Of a DNA stretch of 7,565 nt, positions 7,210-7,565 are shown in pieces (position 1 is the stretch's first letter; each line of letters starts with the position of its first letter). The DNA is from an uncultured Oscillospiraceae bacterium. GTDB lineage: Bacteria; Bacillota; Clostridia; Oscillospirales; Oscillospiraceae. A model generated the notes under the pieces. It was not told where the DNA came from and did no database searches. It worked only from the letters and a program-made list of their open reading frames with translations. The stretch lies in contig CAKUAM010000090.1 in assembly GCA_934636305.1 (NCBI GenBank), positions 1 to 7,565 on the forward strand, given 5' to 3'. The position numbers and the translations under genes were made by a program.

Positions 7210-7475
7210 GAGAAAAGGGGCGCTTGGGGACGCGGATGGTGCATGCTGCCTCTGAATTTAGGTAACAACCAGATTTGACAAAGCTCATATCGCCCCAACA
7301 CACCTCACCGGAGTCTGACTACGCGCCGCCCGTCATTTTGGTATCAAGTCTGGCAGCAGTTGCGGTTTCATTACTGCAGCAAATCCATTCTGCATACAAA
7401 ATTTGTTAAGCAGTACGGATTCGCATTGGACTTCAAGGCAACGCGGGAGAGATCCAAGAAAACCAAAGCGGTTTC

Positions 7476-7509
7476 TGCGATGCAGACTCAGCCTGCGGTC
7501 TGCATCGCA
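7476..7509. repeat. Perfect 12-bp inverted repeat (hairpin)
   Basis: TGCGATGCAGAC (7476-7487) and GTCTGCATCGCA (7498-7509) are exact reverse complements around a 10-base loop. No T-run is next to either side. With the hairpin 26 bases to its right it makes a closely spaced pair of stems. Confidence 0.85.
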
Positions 7510-7535
7510 AGAGGAGGAACAAAGCGTCAGAATAA

Positions 7536-7558
7536 GAAGCCTTGCTGCGCAAGGCTTC
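7536..7558. terminator. Terminator-like hairpin at the window edge
   Basis: GAAGCCTTGC (7536-7545) and GCAAGGCTTC (7549-7558) form a perfect 10-bp stem with a 3-base loop, or 9 bp with a 5-base loop. On the plus strand GTTTCGT follows and the window ends. On the minus strand TTATTCT follows. It may end a minus-strand gene lying beyond the right edge, or be part of a repeat. The strand cannot be decided from here. Confidence 0.45.
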
Positions 7559-7565
7559 GTTTCGT

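Larger units (their letters stand above)
6993..7565. other. 573-base intergenic stretch without a convincing gene
   Basis: From left to right it holds the transporter leader and promoter (to 7061), the possible operator (to 7097), a GC-only palindrome GCCGCGCGGC (7105-7114), the 14-bp hairpin (7176-7209), a stretch with nothing recognisable (7210-7475), and two more hairpins (7476-7558). Open frames here lack good starts and run through the hairpins, and their products are rich in Arg, Pro and Ser with no family pattern. The mix of strong stems and broken frames looks like non-coding or repeat-derived DNA. Confidence 0.6.

Noticed and set aside
7275..7280. Consensus -35 TTGACA on the plus strand
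   Set aside because: No acceptable -10 lies 16-18 bases downstream and no gene follows it.
7025..7303. Minus-strand frame of 92 codons starting with GTG, between the operon and the right edge
   Set aside because: It runs through the 14-bp hairpin and the operon promoter, has no good ribosome binding site, and its product (for example RPFSPPSFPARRKR) has no recognisable pattern.
7319..7564. Plus-strand frame open for 82 codons to the window end
   Set aside because: It has no ATG or GTG start with a ribosome binding site and crosses both right-hand hairpins. It could be a fossil, but nothing supports a live gene.
7133..7565. Inverted 8-mers ACGAAACG (7133-7140) and CGTTTCGT (7558-7565) as possible ends of an element
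   Set aside because: Eight bases is weak evidence, the right copy is cut by the window edge, and there is no target duplication or transposase.

Overview
The window comes from a fairly GC-rich Gram-positive anaerobe. It is most likely a member of the Bacillota, class Clostridia, near Faecalibacterium or other Oscillospiraceae. The basis is a compact MMPL transporter with no outer-membrane partner, a secreted membrane-anchored GLUG-repeat surface protein, and strong AGGAG-type ribosome binding sites. The genus is an inference; no marker gene is present.

Both real genes lie on the minus strand and form one operon read from right to left. A promoter with an extended -10 (about 7032-7061) precedes an MMPL/RND-type transporter of 843 residues (6992-4461). 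It has 12 predicted membrane segments and both Asp-Tyr proton-relay pairs. Its stop overlaps by 14 bases the start of a 1455-residue surface protein (4474-107). That protein has a signal peptide, a GLUG-repeat beta-helix interrupted by a long helical insert, an InlB B-repeat-like module, a membrane segment, a short basic-flanked cytoplasmic linker, a second membrane segment, and a tandemly duplicated extracellular domain of about 210 residues per copy. A GAAA-loop hairpin with a U-tract (72-99) ends the operon 7 bases after the stop.

The right-hand 573 bases (6993-7565) carry no convincing gene. They hold the operon promoter, a possible operator made of three TTGCAA motifs and a palindrome, and three strong perfect hairpins (14, 12 and 10 bp stems). 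The right part of this stretch looks like non-coding or repeat-derived DNA.

How the genes may work together (inference): the transporter exports a lipid or other envelope molecule using the proton gradient. The translationally coupled surface protein would sit beside it, with two large domains outside the membrane. Its duplicated C-terminal domain could receive or present the exported molecule, as LppX/LprG-type proteins do next to mycobacterial MmpL transporters. The sequence does not identify the substrate.
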